DNA of 64,000 nucleotides, from assembly GCA_014529385.2 (NCBI GenBank), contig CM043949.1, forward strand, positions 149,337,850 through 149,401,849, read 5' to 3'. The position numbers and the translations under genes are program-made. Numbering within the stretch: the stretch's first letter is position 1; every line of letters begins with the position of its first letter. Positions 48,452-58,429 of this stretch are shown here, piece after piece. The stretch comes from Adiantum capillus-veneris. Its lineage: Eukaryota > Streptophyta > Polypodiopsida > Polypodiales > Pteridaceae. The notes under the pieces are model-generated. The model worked only from the letters and a program-made list of their open reading frames with translations, ran no database searches and was not told the origin of the DNA.

Positions 48452-49423
48452 CTATCCAAGTGATAGTGAAATATTTGTGAGAATATCTTCATTCTCCTGT
48501 TCACGCTGACATTTAAGCTTATTATACTCTTCGGACATTTTGAACATTGCATATAGATTTTTGGATATCTCAAACTCACATATAGAACAATGAAAGTTAT
48601 TCATTATGCTTTGCATCAAGCATGATATATGATACATATGTCCGCATGGCAAGCTGAAGTGACCACACCACTCATGAAAGAATGATCTACATATGGGGCA
48701 AGGACCACGGTGCTCACCAGAAGCTGGAGGGGCCTCAATAGATGTTGGGTGCTCAATCAATGTGGCAGCATTTTGTTTTTTTATAGTCACCTCTAACTCT
48801 TTTACGTTGCGAGATAGCACTTTCACCTCCCTTTGCAAGTCTCTATTTAGGGTTTCTTCTGCATGAGAGCCTTGTGTAGCTTGTGATGCTTGCCTGAGTT
48901 GAGTTTGAAGCTCCTCCTTAACTTGATGCACTTCCATTGATGCACCTTCTAGTGCCAATGGCATCTCTTGCCGTGTGACGGTGATTGCAGTACTGCAAAT
49001 GTCCTCAACCGTCATGTGAGGTGTCCTTGAGCTAAAGTCCACTGCTTCACCCAAGACATAATTCATGTATAACATCTTGGCAAACCACAATGGACAATCC
49101 ATATGATGCATAGGATGACCCATAACATCGAGATATATGTTCTCTCCATTGTCTCGTATGTCTGCATTAATGCATTGTGATAGCTTGAGTCGGCCTTTCT
49201 TGATGTTGTCATCTGCAATGTCTAGCCATATGGATTTCACCATTTCTCGGTCAATCCTAGTGTTCACCTCTTTCCATTGTGTACCCACTAGGTTGGCCCA
49301 CTGGGAGCAACGAGCAGCAATTCGAGCAGTGTCGTTCACTCCACCGCCTTGACACATGGATTTGAGACGCTCAAAAGCGTGCTTAGCCCTTTGATTATCA
49401 TTATCCATATCCTGATTAAACAC
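48452..49423 (-). CDS. RING-H2-like coiled-coil protein carried by the hAT element
   Basis: An uninterrupted 323-codon frame. Residues 1-150 are an unrecognised helical domain. Residues about 163-220 are rich in heptads (EELQTQLRQ, REVKVLSRNVKELEV), predicting a coiled coil. Residues 242-282 carry a complete eight-ligand RING: CPIC (242, 245), C260-G-H262, H265, C268, CSIC (279, 282). RING proteins usually act as ubiquitin E3 ligases, so that role is the family expectation, not a demonstration. It is the only intact ORF in the element, which suggests selection or recent origin. The start is the first ATG (49423), preceded by a short tandem array that could hold its promoter. Confidence 0.78.
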   Translation of the reverse strand: MFNQDMDNDNQRAKHAFERLKSMCQGGGVNDTARIAARCSQWANLVGTQWKEVNTRIDREMVKSIWLDIADDNIKKGRLKLSQCINADIRDNGENIYLDVMGHPMHHMDCPLWFAKMLYMNYVLGEAVDFSSRTPHMTVEDICSTAITVTRQEMPLALEGASMEVHQVKEELQTQLRQASQATQGSHAEETLNRDLQREVKVLSRNVKELEVTIKKQNAATLIEHPTSIEAPPASGEHRGPCPICRSFFHEWCGHFSLPCGHMYHISCLMQSIMNNFHCSICEFEISKNLYAMFKMSEEYNKLKCQREQENEDILTNISLSLG

Positions 49424-49444
49424 TATACTTCAGTTACGGCATAC

Positions 49445-49610
49445 AAACTTAATGATAATCAATTGCTATAAGAGTAACCACCATTTTACGACAATCAATT
49501 GCTATAATTTTAACCACCATTTTACGTCAATCAATTGATATTAGAATAACCACCATCTTACGACAATCAATTGATATAAGAGTAACCACCATTTTTTAAA
49601 TCAATGAATG
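49445..49610. repeat. Four-copy tandem array upstream of the RING gene
   Basis: A unit of about 45 bp containing ATCAATTGNTAT and TAACCACCAT is repeated four times. It lies between the kinase-like and RING genes, in the presumed promoter of the latter. Confidence 0.85.
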
Positions 49611-49800
49611 ACAATCAGTGACTCCACGTGGCTTATTGCTTGAAACTTAAGAGAAAAAACAAAACTCATAGAAAATTTGTTGTTTATTGAGATATAACAA
49701 AGTGTTTTTATCACTCATACATCAAACCCAATTTTTAAAAGTGTTTTTATAAGTCACAAGTCTCAGAAAACCCTGCTTAATAAAGTACATCATATATCCA

Positions 49801-50762
49801 TCAAAAAAAGGCTACACTCATTTCAGAGGGAGGGTGTAAGCATCGTTCTGGCTGGGCTTCAAATCTTTCTAATTCCGCGTCCAAAAGTGCCAAGGTCATT
49901 CTGTCTGTGGATTTCTTCCTCACCCAACCTTCCACAACAATCCTAGATATGGCTTGTACCTCCACTGAAACCTTATGTTTGAACCAATCTGTGCTGTAGT
50001 AATGAGAGAACTCTCCACAAAACTTACAAAATTTCCATATCACCCATCCTATGGCGTACACATCTGTGGCCTTGGTCCATGGGCATAAATTCTTGCCATC
50101 TAGTAACTCAGGAGCTCGCCAAGGATGAAGCTTTTGCCAGTTTTCATCGGTATTGTTGGTCTTTTGTGTCTCTAAGCCAACACACAGAGCCAATCCCCAA
50201 TCAATTATTCCAATACGGGGAGTGAGATCCTTGGTAAAGTCCAACATGATTTTCTATGGATGGAGATCATTGTGGATCACTCCCTCGTCATGTGCGAATC
50301 GCAATGCCTTCACCAAGGCATGGATCAATGAGGGAGCATGATTGCACAGGCTCTTGATACGTGTTTTCTTGTCTTCAGAGGGCTGCTCCCATTTAAAGTC
50401 TTCAGGGATCTTTCCTTTCGATGCGCTACAAGCGTCGTGAAAGAGTCATGTGGAAGGGGCACTGTCTCCATAAGATCACCTAAACTTCCCCCATTGAAGT
50501 AGGGGAATATCAGAAACCATGGCAACGTTATAGAGTGGGAAATACCCCTCACAATCCTTCTATGGTTGAGATCTACTCCACTTTCTGATGCAAATCTTTT
50601 CCACTGATGCTTGGCCTGTCCTTTGAACTCCTTGGCATAATAAGTATTCGTTGCAAGAAGGAAACTGATCCCTTTGATTTGAACTTGCCACCCTGTGCCA
50701 TAAGCCCCTGACCCAAGTTTCTTGATCTTCTTAATGGACTTATTTGGAAGGCCCAAAGTCAT
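49801..50762 (-). pseudogene. Atypical protein-kinase-like gene carried by the hAT element
   Basis: Kinase subdomains are in order: glycine loop KLGSGAYGTG (near 50720), the lysine in YYAKEF (near 50635), hinge FPYFNGGSLGDLM (near 50490), catalytic loop HNDLHP (near 50270), the Mg-binding motif as IDWG instead of DFG (near 50205), APELL (near 50100) and TDVYAIGWVIWKF (near 50060). The catalytic Asp is present but the loop Asn is replaced by Lys. A frameshift near 50430 and an in-frame TAG just after HNDLHP interrupt it. The length (about 320 codons) suits a compact kinase domain without receptor parts. The HND/DWG variant sets it apart from ordinary plant receptor kinases. Confidence 0.85.
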
Positions 50763-50768
50763 ACTACA

Positions 50769-51332
50769 TTAAGAATTGTATATACTGCTCTCAAGGTGAC
50801 TGGCAGAAGCAGTAGCACCCGATGTTCCCTCAATGGCAGCCTCCTCAATAAATGGTTCTCCAACTTGGCTTCTCCCCTTAACTCTCATGATAGCCATTCG
50901 CATTTTCTTGCTTAGGCCAAACTGTGTGTCTATGTGGGATGCTCGCCTTGACCTCTCCTTTTCAGCTCTCCATCTCGTGTTCCAATGCTCTAGCTTACCC
51001 TTGTCTACTTCTTGAGGGCATTCCTCTTTCAAATCAGAGGCCACCTTGGGCAAATTGCCCACCCAACTGCTCAGTAATGAGATTATTGATTCGGTTGTTT
51101 TGTCTAGATACAACAACAAAATTTTGCGGGCAATCTCAATGTATAATGATTGCAATCTAGACTCATCTGCAACAATTTGCGCTATATTGTCGGGATCTAG
51201 TGCACTGACGATTGTAATCAACAATTGTCTAATTTTCTTTTTGAACTCTATCACTGAAGTAGCAGAAGGATACATTTTTCCTGCAATGGTATTATTGCAA
51301 ACAACACATTGTGGAATATAACTATGTGCCAC
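50769..51332 (-). CDS. Uncharacterised ORF fused in frame upstream of the kinase
   Basis: A 187-codon frame from ATG 51332, ending in a TAA six bases before the kinase ATG and in the same frame. One substitution would have made a single ~500-codon protein. It contains CVVCNN near the start, a helical segment (SLYIEIARKILLLYLDKTTESIISLLSSWVG) and a basic region (RWRAEKERSRRASH). I recognise no domain. It is either an N-terminal domain of the kinase or a separate gene. Confidence 0.5.
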   Translation of the reverse strand: MAHSYIPQCVVCNNTIAGKMYPSATSVIEFKKKIRQLLITIVSALDPDNIAQIVADESRLQSLYIEIARKILLLYLDKTTESIISLLSSWVGNLPKVASDLKEECPQEVDKGKLEHWNTRWRAEKERSRRASHIDTQFGLSKKMRMAIMRVKGRSQVGEPFIEEAAIEGTSGATASASHLESSIYNS

Positions 51333-51399
51333 TCCATTTGGATCTTTTCTACGTGAAAGAAAAAGTCCAGTATAGAAAATGTGCAGTATGCCTCACCGT

Positions 51400-52510
51400 A
51401 CAACAACTTACAAACAGCTCCTGTCATTCTAGTAGCAACACACCTAGTCGCAATTGCAACCATGTGCCGAAGCATGAAGGATTGGGAGCAACATAAAACA
51501 TAGTAACCCTATGCTTTTGCAATGACACACCTAGCCGCAATTGCAACCATGTGCCAATGCATCCACGCACGGTGAGTTCTTTCAAACAGATGCTCCTGTC
51601 ATTCTAGCAGCAACACACCTAGTCGCCATTGCAACAATGTGCCGAAGCATGAATGACTGGGAGCAACATAAACATAGTCACCCTACGCTTTTGCAATGAC
51701 ACACCTAGCCGCAATTGAAACCATGTGCCAGTGCATCCACGCATGGTGACTTCTTTCAAACAGAAGCTACCGTCAATCTAGCAGCAACATACCTAGTCGC
51801 AGTTGCAACCATGTGCCGAAGCATGAATGACTAGGAGCAACATAAAACATAGTCATCCTACGCTTTTGCAATGACACACCTAGTCGCAATTGAAACCATG
51901 TGCCAGTGCATCCACGCACGATGTCTTCTTTCAATATTCAAGCATATGAAACATTATGAAATTATTTGAGCACACATTCATGCATTAGATGCTACTGTCA
52001 TTCTAGCAGCAACACACCTAGTCGCAATTGCAACCATGTGCCGAAGCATGAATGACGGGAAGCAACATAAAACATAGTCATCTTGCATTTTTGCAATGAC
52101 ACACCTAGCTGCAATTGCAACCATGTGCCATTGCATCCACACACGGTGAGTTCTTTCTAACAGATGCTCCTATCATTCTAGTAGCAACACACCTAGTCGC
52201 ATTTGCAACCATGTGCCGAAGCATGAATGACTGGGAGAAACATAAAACATAGTCACCCTACGCTTTTGCAATGACACACCTAGCCGCAATTGCAACCATG
52301 TGCCAGTGCATCCACGCACGGTGACTTCTTTCAAACAGATGCTACCGTCAATCTAGCAGCAACACACCTAGTCGCAATTGCAACCATGTGCCGAAGCATG
52401 AATGACTGGGAGCAATATAAAACATAATCATCGTATGATTTTGCAATGATACACCTAGCCGCAATTGCAACCATATGCCAATGCATCCACGTACGATGAT
52501 TTGATAAAAG
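51400..52510. repeat. Six-copy tandem array of dimeric 175-bp units
   Basis: Units begin near 51418, 51589, 51767, 51990, 52163 and 52339. Each holds two related ~85-bp halves sharing ACACCTAGYCGCAATTGCAA followed by CCATGTGCC. One half ends in GAAGCATGAATGACTGG and the other in GCATCCACGCACGG. The array lies between the outer minus-strand promoter and the kinase ORF. Confidence 0.93.
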
Positions 52511-52688
52511 AAATTTTATACCTTTAAGTTTTAACGCAAAAAACTCAAAAAAACATCAATAAAATAAGGAAGGGATTAAAAAATTACCGCTACAATGCTT
52601 TGAGAATGTGGAAAGCTGCCAGAAAGTTTGGTGAAGAAGACTTTTCAATGTACCTCTCTTATGAAAAAGACAAGCACCGGCGTCGTCC

Positions 52689-52715
52689 ATATATAGCCAC
52701 GGCGGGCCCGGCGGG
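52689..52715 (-). promoter_or_regulatory. Putative promoter of the minus-strand cargo genes
   Basis: The minus strand reads GGCTATATATGG (TATA at 52689-52695). GGGCCCGGCGGG on the plus strand (52704-52715) lies just upstream of it. A splice donor-like GTAGCG|GTAATTTT follows near 52590, consistent with a spliced 5' leader crossing the tandem array. Confidence 0.5.
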
Positions 52716-52828
52716 TTAACTACTTAGCCCGACAGTCCTTTAGCCGGTCTCGAAGTCTCCTTGCAGGTCAAAAAAGATGAATGTCAATTAACATAATATT
52801 TGTTATTTTGCATTTCTATTGTTATTAA

Positions 52829-54147
52829 CACTAGGTTGGTAATGGGACACTTTTATGTCCTGTTAAGTGACCATTTTCCTTGAATTATGTCAAGAGTTTC
52901 AAAATGGATTTTGAGGTGCTATCTATCTAGAAAGTTGTCTCATGAGCTGAAAAAAACTTGACATTTTTTTGGAATATCAATTCCATCTTTAACCTTGTCT
53001 TTGCACAACATTTCACAACCTAAACTTTATGAAAAAACGGGTCCTGTTTTTGGCTTTTTTCAACTTTTTGCAACTATACCACTCTAGAATCCATGTCTGT
53101 GAGGTCTATAATGCTAGAGAACTATCTTTAGTAGTCCTCAACATGTCCTGATGCTTCTAGGGAGAAATAAATGTTAAAGTTGTAAGTTATGACCAAATTA
53201 CAAAAATTGTCAAATCATGTTTTTTAGCCAATTTTAGCTCTTCTATGATTTTTTTGGTGGCTTTCATGATATCCAAATTTAGTTTTGATTTTCTATCTCC
53301 CATATTGTAACATAAAGCTAATATTCCTTGAGTTTTGGGGCACCTAATACCCTATTTTGCATAGTACACAACGATGGTTGATTTTTTCTATTATAGAAGA
53401 AACGAAACATTCTAGTATATCAGGTATAGCTTTTTCAATATTGCTAGTTTCTTGTGACAACTATATGCATTTTGTAGGTAGTAACCATATCTAGTCATAA
53501 GGATCAAATTTGGCTAGATATTCAATAGTTTTTATAGGATTCTACAACTCATAATGTTGAACCCAGTTTTTTCATGTTTGCTGTATTTAGCACTTCATCT
53601 TTGTCCCCAAGATTATCCTTGGTAAGAGATGTATTATTCTTTTTACATGCTCCATGGCTCCTTATGAACCTAAAGGACAATAGGGAACTAAGAAAACATG
53701 CATATATTATTTGTATTCAACGTGGCTATACAAACTTTGATGATAGGTTTGCAGAATGGTAAAAATTCAACTTTTTTGTACCTATTTCTTTTGGCAAAAC
53801 AAAAAAAAGTGTGTTAGAAGCAATCATATGTACTGATCAACAACCCATTGAATTTAACTAGGGAATTTATCTCAAGTCCTACAAAAATCCCTAATCTTAT
53901 TTTTATAAAAAAAATGAAAGAAATGACTATTTTGATGAAAATGTACTGGTCCATCAACTTTGGAGGCTTGGTGTGACCAAAAGATGAGAAATTTTACAAG
54001 TCTCTTATTTTTTCCATGTGTAGTAGGCCTTGAACTATAACCTCATGAAAGGATGTTACAAAATGAGTGGATCTACTATGGTTTTGGAGGTTTTTTTCAA
54101 AACCCTGAGAGGACATTTTTATGTCCTGCTAGGTTACCAACCTAGTG
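52829..54147. mobile_element. TTAA-flanked inverted-terminal element, piggyBac-like
   Basis: The ends are CACTAGGTTGGTAA in perfect 14-bp inverted orientation, flanked by TTAA on both sides (52825-52828 and 54148-54151). Just inside each end is a short hairpin (GGACA-CTTTTA-TGTCC left; GGACAT-AAAA-ATGTCC right). TTAA targeting plus subterminal inverted repeats is the piggyBac pattern. The 1.3-kb interior is AT-rich with no transposase; its longest frame is 62 codons (53574-53762). It is nested within the last 45 bp of the hAT element. Confidence 0.72.
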
Positions 54148-54191
54148 TTAACCTGAAATTATAGTGTGATCACGTCATTTTGAAATCCCTG

Positions 54192-54199
54192 CGTGATTG
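54192..54199. repeat. Right 8-bp target duplication of hAT element
   Basis: CGTGATTG, an exact copy of 43223-43230. Confidence 0.92.
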
Positions 54200-54252
54200 A
54201 GTGCAAGGGATGTGCTGGGACCCTCGAAGGTGTTGAAGTTTACTTAGGTTTG

Positions 54253-54658
54253 TGTTGGAGATTTGTGCCTACGACCACACCATAGAGCTCTCCCCATACT
54301 CTACCTTGTTTAGATTCAATATTGTATTTGCCTACTAGACTTGTCTACTTTATTTAGTTATGCTTGCATTGACTTAGCATGCTATACACACACCCATGGA
54401 GAGGTATCCACGACCTAGATCTGATTTGGGCTGATCTTGGTGCCTCTCATCACTTGTGATGTCATCCAAGGATTTTTCCAGAAGCCTATATAATGGCTCA
54501 CTATGTACTAGCTTTGGTGTTCAATAATCGATCCATTTTATGCCTATTGTCTTCGTCCATTGAGTCTCCTAATTGTGCTTGGTGTGGCTGCACATGATGC
54601 TCTCATCATCATCATGAATTCTAGCCTAATCTATCTACCCTAATCTATATACTCATCA
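54253..54658 (+). repeat. 5' LTR of the gag-only element
   Basis: Begins TGTTGGAGATTTGTG and ends TACTCATCA. A TATATAA box lies at 54487-54493. It matches 58430-58808 throughout, with small indels. Confidence 0.9.
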
Positions 54659-56247
54659 TGTAATGGAATTGGCCTATTAACTTTGAGAGTAGCGGAGATT
54701 AGAGAGAGAGTACTTTTGTGAAATTACTTTGTGAGCATAGCGGGTGAACATAAGTGATGATAGCAACATAAACATAGCATTTAGTTAACTTGGCATGAAC
54801 AATATTTTTGCAAGAGAGAATTTAGAGAACATGACAACAGCTGAGGACCGGATTTATGTGGAGCCATTGCCCCTTTAATAGGAATTTGTATTATAGTTTC
54901 TCCCATCAAGAGACACTTGTTACAACTTGTGACCTAGGTGATGCGATGAAGATGGAAAGCTTCATGCATCATGAACATGACATAAACTTTGTGGAAAGCA
55001 TTAACTATCCTAAGCCTCAGTGCCAAGACCTCAAACATCGTCAAAGGTGGAGAGAGCTAGCAGGGAATGAGGGTAGGGAAGAGGAAGAAGAAACATTTCA
55101 TAGGAGAAAGAATTAGTTCCTCACTTATCACCACTCTTCTTGCTAGTATATATAATAGCATAGTAATGAAGATTGAGATGATGGCAAGCTTAAGCATTGA
55201 AGCATGGCTCTTGTTTGGATTTTCATTCCATAGCCAAGAGTGTTTCCAGTAGGCTCTCAACCTCTCTACTTGCTTGGAGAAGGAGAGGGAGATCTTGCAC
55301 TTTGCACAATACACAATGAGAGTGTGTGTGTGTGGTAAGTGTGGGAGAGTATAACCCTCAAGAAACCCCCTAGCATGCCTTGGTCAACCCCCCCTTGTAG
55401 CTCATGCTTGAAGCTCATTGGACCCCTCCCGGCCTAGTCAATCACAAGCAAGAGTCATACCAAGAAACAAGGGTAGCCTTGGGACAAGTGTCCCCCTTTC
55501 CCCTTTGAGAGAGAGGGCTTGATAAACTCTAAAAAAAAATATTAACTCCACTAAATTATCATTGAACCCTTTGGAAGGCCAACCAATAGGCTTTAGGCAC
55601 ACCATGAGGGTAACCTAGCTAGGGACTTGACATGTGTCCTACTTGCGTCTTGGGAAAGGGGTGCCCTTTGGGAGACAGAGTGGTCAAGCAACCAGACTCC
55701 CTTCTTGCATGGCTTGCCCCCTCCTTGTAGATATTTTCTTTGACTTTTGTGCCACCTCAAGCCTCTCAACCTTGGGCCTAGTTCTCATGACAAGCTTGGC
55801 CCTTAAGCCCCTCAAGCTTGGGTGGGTTCTTACCTCAAGTACAACTCTAGCATCTCAAGAATGACAAGCACCTGAAGCATCTCAATCCTCAAGCACTTCA
55901 AGAATCTCAAGCATCTCAGTCATTCATCAGGCATGACAAGCACCCCAAGCTTGGGTCGAGTTCCCCGTCAAGCACAACCCCAGCTTACCTAAGGTCAAAG
56001 GACTTTTAACACTAACTATTGGAGGTCATTAATGAAGCTAACCCTAAGGTCTTTATGCTCCATTGGTTAGCCGTGCTCTCTGATAGACCATCTCTCGTTT
56101 GGGCCCCTTTACCATTGGCCCCGTGTTGAGATAGATCTATATGCACATGTCTATATCGAACGCTTGTTCCTCTTTATTCTCCCACATTAAATGATCAGTT
56201 TAATATAAGAAAATTACTTGGGTGGTTAGATATTAGATTTTATGACA
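54659..56247 (-). repeat. 1.6-kb solo LTR between 5' LTR and primer site
   Basis: On the plus strand it starts TGTAATGGAATTGG and ends TTTATGACA. CATCA flanks both sides (54654-54658 and 56248-56252). Removing it places the primer site two bases from the 5' LTR end, as expected. It is related to 17870-18470. Two short frames inside (54856-55116; 55634-55864) are not recognised. Confidence 0.88.
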
Positions 56248-56254
56248 CATCATG

Positions 56255-56266
56255 TGGTATAAGAGC
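56255..56266 (+). promoter_or_regulatory. tRNA-iMet-type primer-binding site
   Basis: TGGTATAAGAGC differs by one base (A for C) from the usual TGGTATCAGAGC of copia elements. It becomes adjacent to the 5' LTR once the solo LTR is discounted. Confidence 0.82.
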
Positions 56267-57373
56267 TACAAAGCTAGATTAAGTTTTCAATCTAGCATTA
56301 GGTCCCATTAATTTTGCATTTGCATGAATCTCTCTAGGCTAGTCCATTCTGTGTCTCTCCCTTGCTTGGATGGTCGCCATTCATAATTGATCATCAAAGG
56401 ACTTTGCGTAGTAAAAGATTGGATTGTTTCTTGTATGCATATGTGATCATTGTACCCAATTTATGCTTTGGAAATTTTTAAAAGATTTCCATGACCTCAA
56501 CCCTCTGCTAAAAATGTGTGTGAGCATAGAAAATTTTCATAGCTTTCATTTGACTCCATGCATGCCCAATTTGAAGCTCTTTTGAGCTTTCCATTCTCGA
56601 GCTCACTACTGCAATTTTAATACAAAACTCATAGAGCTTAGCTTCCCCGACAAGAATGCAAGATTGGCGGGCTAGCTTAAAGTGGTGACTCTAAATTTGA
56701 TCGACAAGGTCATGAGGTTGACGCGCATCTCCCAATTTTGGATGCTTGGTAGTGGATGGGAGCAGACTCTTGAAAACCGCCTCTAGCCAGGCAGGTCGGG
56801 TCTAGAAGCGAGGCCTCACACGTTCTTTCGGATGTAGTGCTGTAGTAAAAGAAACTCACAACACCTTTCGAGTCTGCAATAGGCGTTCACATGCGGCTTC
56901 AACTTTTGGTTGTGCACCAACTCTAGAGGGCTTTCCCGTGCCACTTAACCGGCGTGTTCATGCACGACTCACAGTGCTATTCCCAGAGTGTCTCAAGCTA
57001 TTGTTCCCACGATCCTATAAATCTATAGCCATAGCAGATGTTCCCACAGGTTCTGCACATCATCTTCTTTGATAATCCTTTTGCGGGCATTCCCACAAAC
57101 CTAAAAACCCTAAAAGAAACTCGACCATTTTTTGTGTACTTTTGTTCATACACCCCATAGCATTGTAATTTTTCCAAAAGAGTATCTTTGAGCCTAAAGG
57201 TATTCCCCTAATTTTATGAAGAGGTACTTCACAACAAAATGAAGAGTGGTTTCATAATACTTCACCCCTCTTGTAAACTCCTTTTGCAAGCTAGTGCACA
57301 AAAAAGCACAAGGAATTGGACACTGCCCTACACTAAGTGTAAGACCTTTCTCTCACGATACTTGGGGTGCACT
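56267..57373 (+). other. Leader of the gag-only element
   Basis: About 1.1 kb between primer site and gag without supported coding. A frame from 57239 runs into gag but its first 45 codons look non-coding. Confidence 0.5.
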
Positions 57374-58153
57374 ATGGGCAAGGAAAGTCTCACGTCGTTT
57401 GATGGCCAAGGGTTCCATACCTGGCAGATAAATACCAACGGCTACCTAATGAAAAAACAAATTTGGTCCCTGGTCAAGCCATTAGGAGAGGGAGAAATAA
57501 TCGAGACTAGAGGGTCTCACACACAATTCACAGCACGGGATGAGCAAGCATTGGGGATCCTCACCTCTTTAGGAGATAATTACATCCACTATCTAGACGA
57601 ATGCACTACTTCATATGATGCATGGGTCACGCTTGAGAGACACTTTGGAGACATAGCCCAACACTCCAAAATATCTCTCAAAATGCAGCTCTATGGTCTT
57701 ACCATGAAACCAAGAGAAGATATTTCTTCTCTTGTCAACCGAATGAAGAGCATATGCACCCAGTTGGCATACATTAAATGACCAGTGGAGAACAAATACC
57801 AAGTAGCCATTCTACTCAAAGCGATACAAGATGCAGAATATGGTCAGATTGTCATAGTGCTCAAGGAAAAAGAGCCCATACCAAAATTGGAGGACGTCAT
57901 CAACTCGCTCCAAGAACATGAGAAGAAGATCGGAGATCCACAATCTTCTGGAGGAGATTTCATCACTACATCATCAAGTAACCAAACAAAGAGAAGATGC
58001 AAATGCAACCGCACCAATCACACATACAACAAATATTACAAAATCAACCCTTGTGTCCATTGTGGTTTAAAAAATCATGGGTTTATTTGGTGTCTATATA
58101 AAGATAAAAACAATGATAAAGGCAAATTCAACATCCTTGAAGAATCAAAATGA
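57374..58153 (+). pseudogene. Copia-type gag with one in-frame TGA
   Basis: Starting at the methionine near 57374 (MGKESLTSFDGQGFHTWQ), the frame encodes a UBN2/gag-polypeptide-type domain (TSYDAWVTLERHFGD; MQLYGLTMKPREDISSLVNRMKSI). A CCHC knuckle follows, CVHCGLKNHGFIWC (about 58055). A single in-frame TGA at 57779-57781 is the only lesion, and coding continues in the same frame to 58153. Gag would package RNA; this copy is probably dead or recently inactivated. Confidence 0.88.
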
Positions 58154-58429
58154 AGAAGATAACAAAGCAGTTTGCTACGCAAATGTACTCTGATGTACTC
58201 AATCTGTTCGTTTCCTACACCCTAGTTTCTTACAACTCTCTAGGGGAGAAACTTGTGCCATACATCCTTGTTGACTACCATTCTCAAGGGGAGGGATTTA
58301 TGTCGACACCCTACTGCTACTACTCTCTAGGGGAGGCATCCTTTTGTACACCTATCTAGATGGGAGACTTAGACCCCACTAGAAGGTACCTTTAACATTT
58401 GATGTGCTCAAACACAAATAGGGGAGGAT

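Larger units (their letters stand above)
43231..54191 (+). mobile_element. 11-kb hAT transposon carrying RING and kinase-like genes
   Basis: The element spans 10,961 bp between perfect CGTGATTG 8-bp duplications. The termini are CAGGGATTTTAATTACG (left) and CAGGGATTTCAAAATGACG (right, read on the minus strand): 9 bp perfect, similar for about 25 bp. An 8-bp duplication, CAGGG ends and an internal BED/hAT-C transposase identify the hAT superfamily. Cargo: transposase 45876-48166 (+), RING protein 48452-49423 (-), kinase-like gene 49801-50762 (-) and a 187-codon ORF 50769-51332 (-). Three tandem arrays lie in spacers. A TTAA-flanked element (52829-54147) is nested near the right end; without it the hAT is about 9.6 kb, large for the family. 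Confidence 0.9.

Noticed and set aside
51400-52510. CRISPR array
   Set aside because: The repeats are about 85-175 bp, contiguous and without unique spacers, in a eukaryotic transposon; this is an ordinary tandem array.
52829-54147. CACTA transposon based on the CACTAG terminus
   Set aside because: The flanks are TTAA on both sides, not a 3-bp direct duplication, and subterminal hairpins replace CACTA-type clustered repeats. Kept as piggyBac-like instead.
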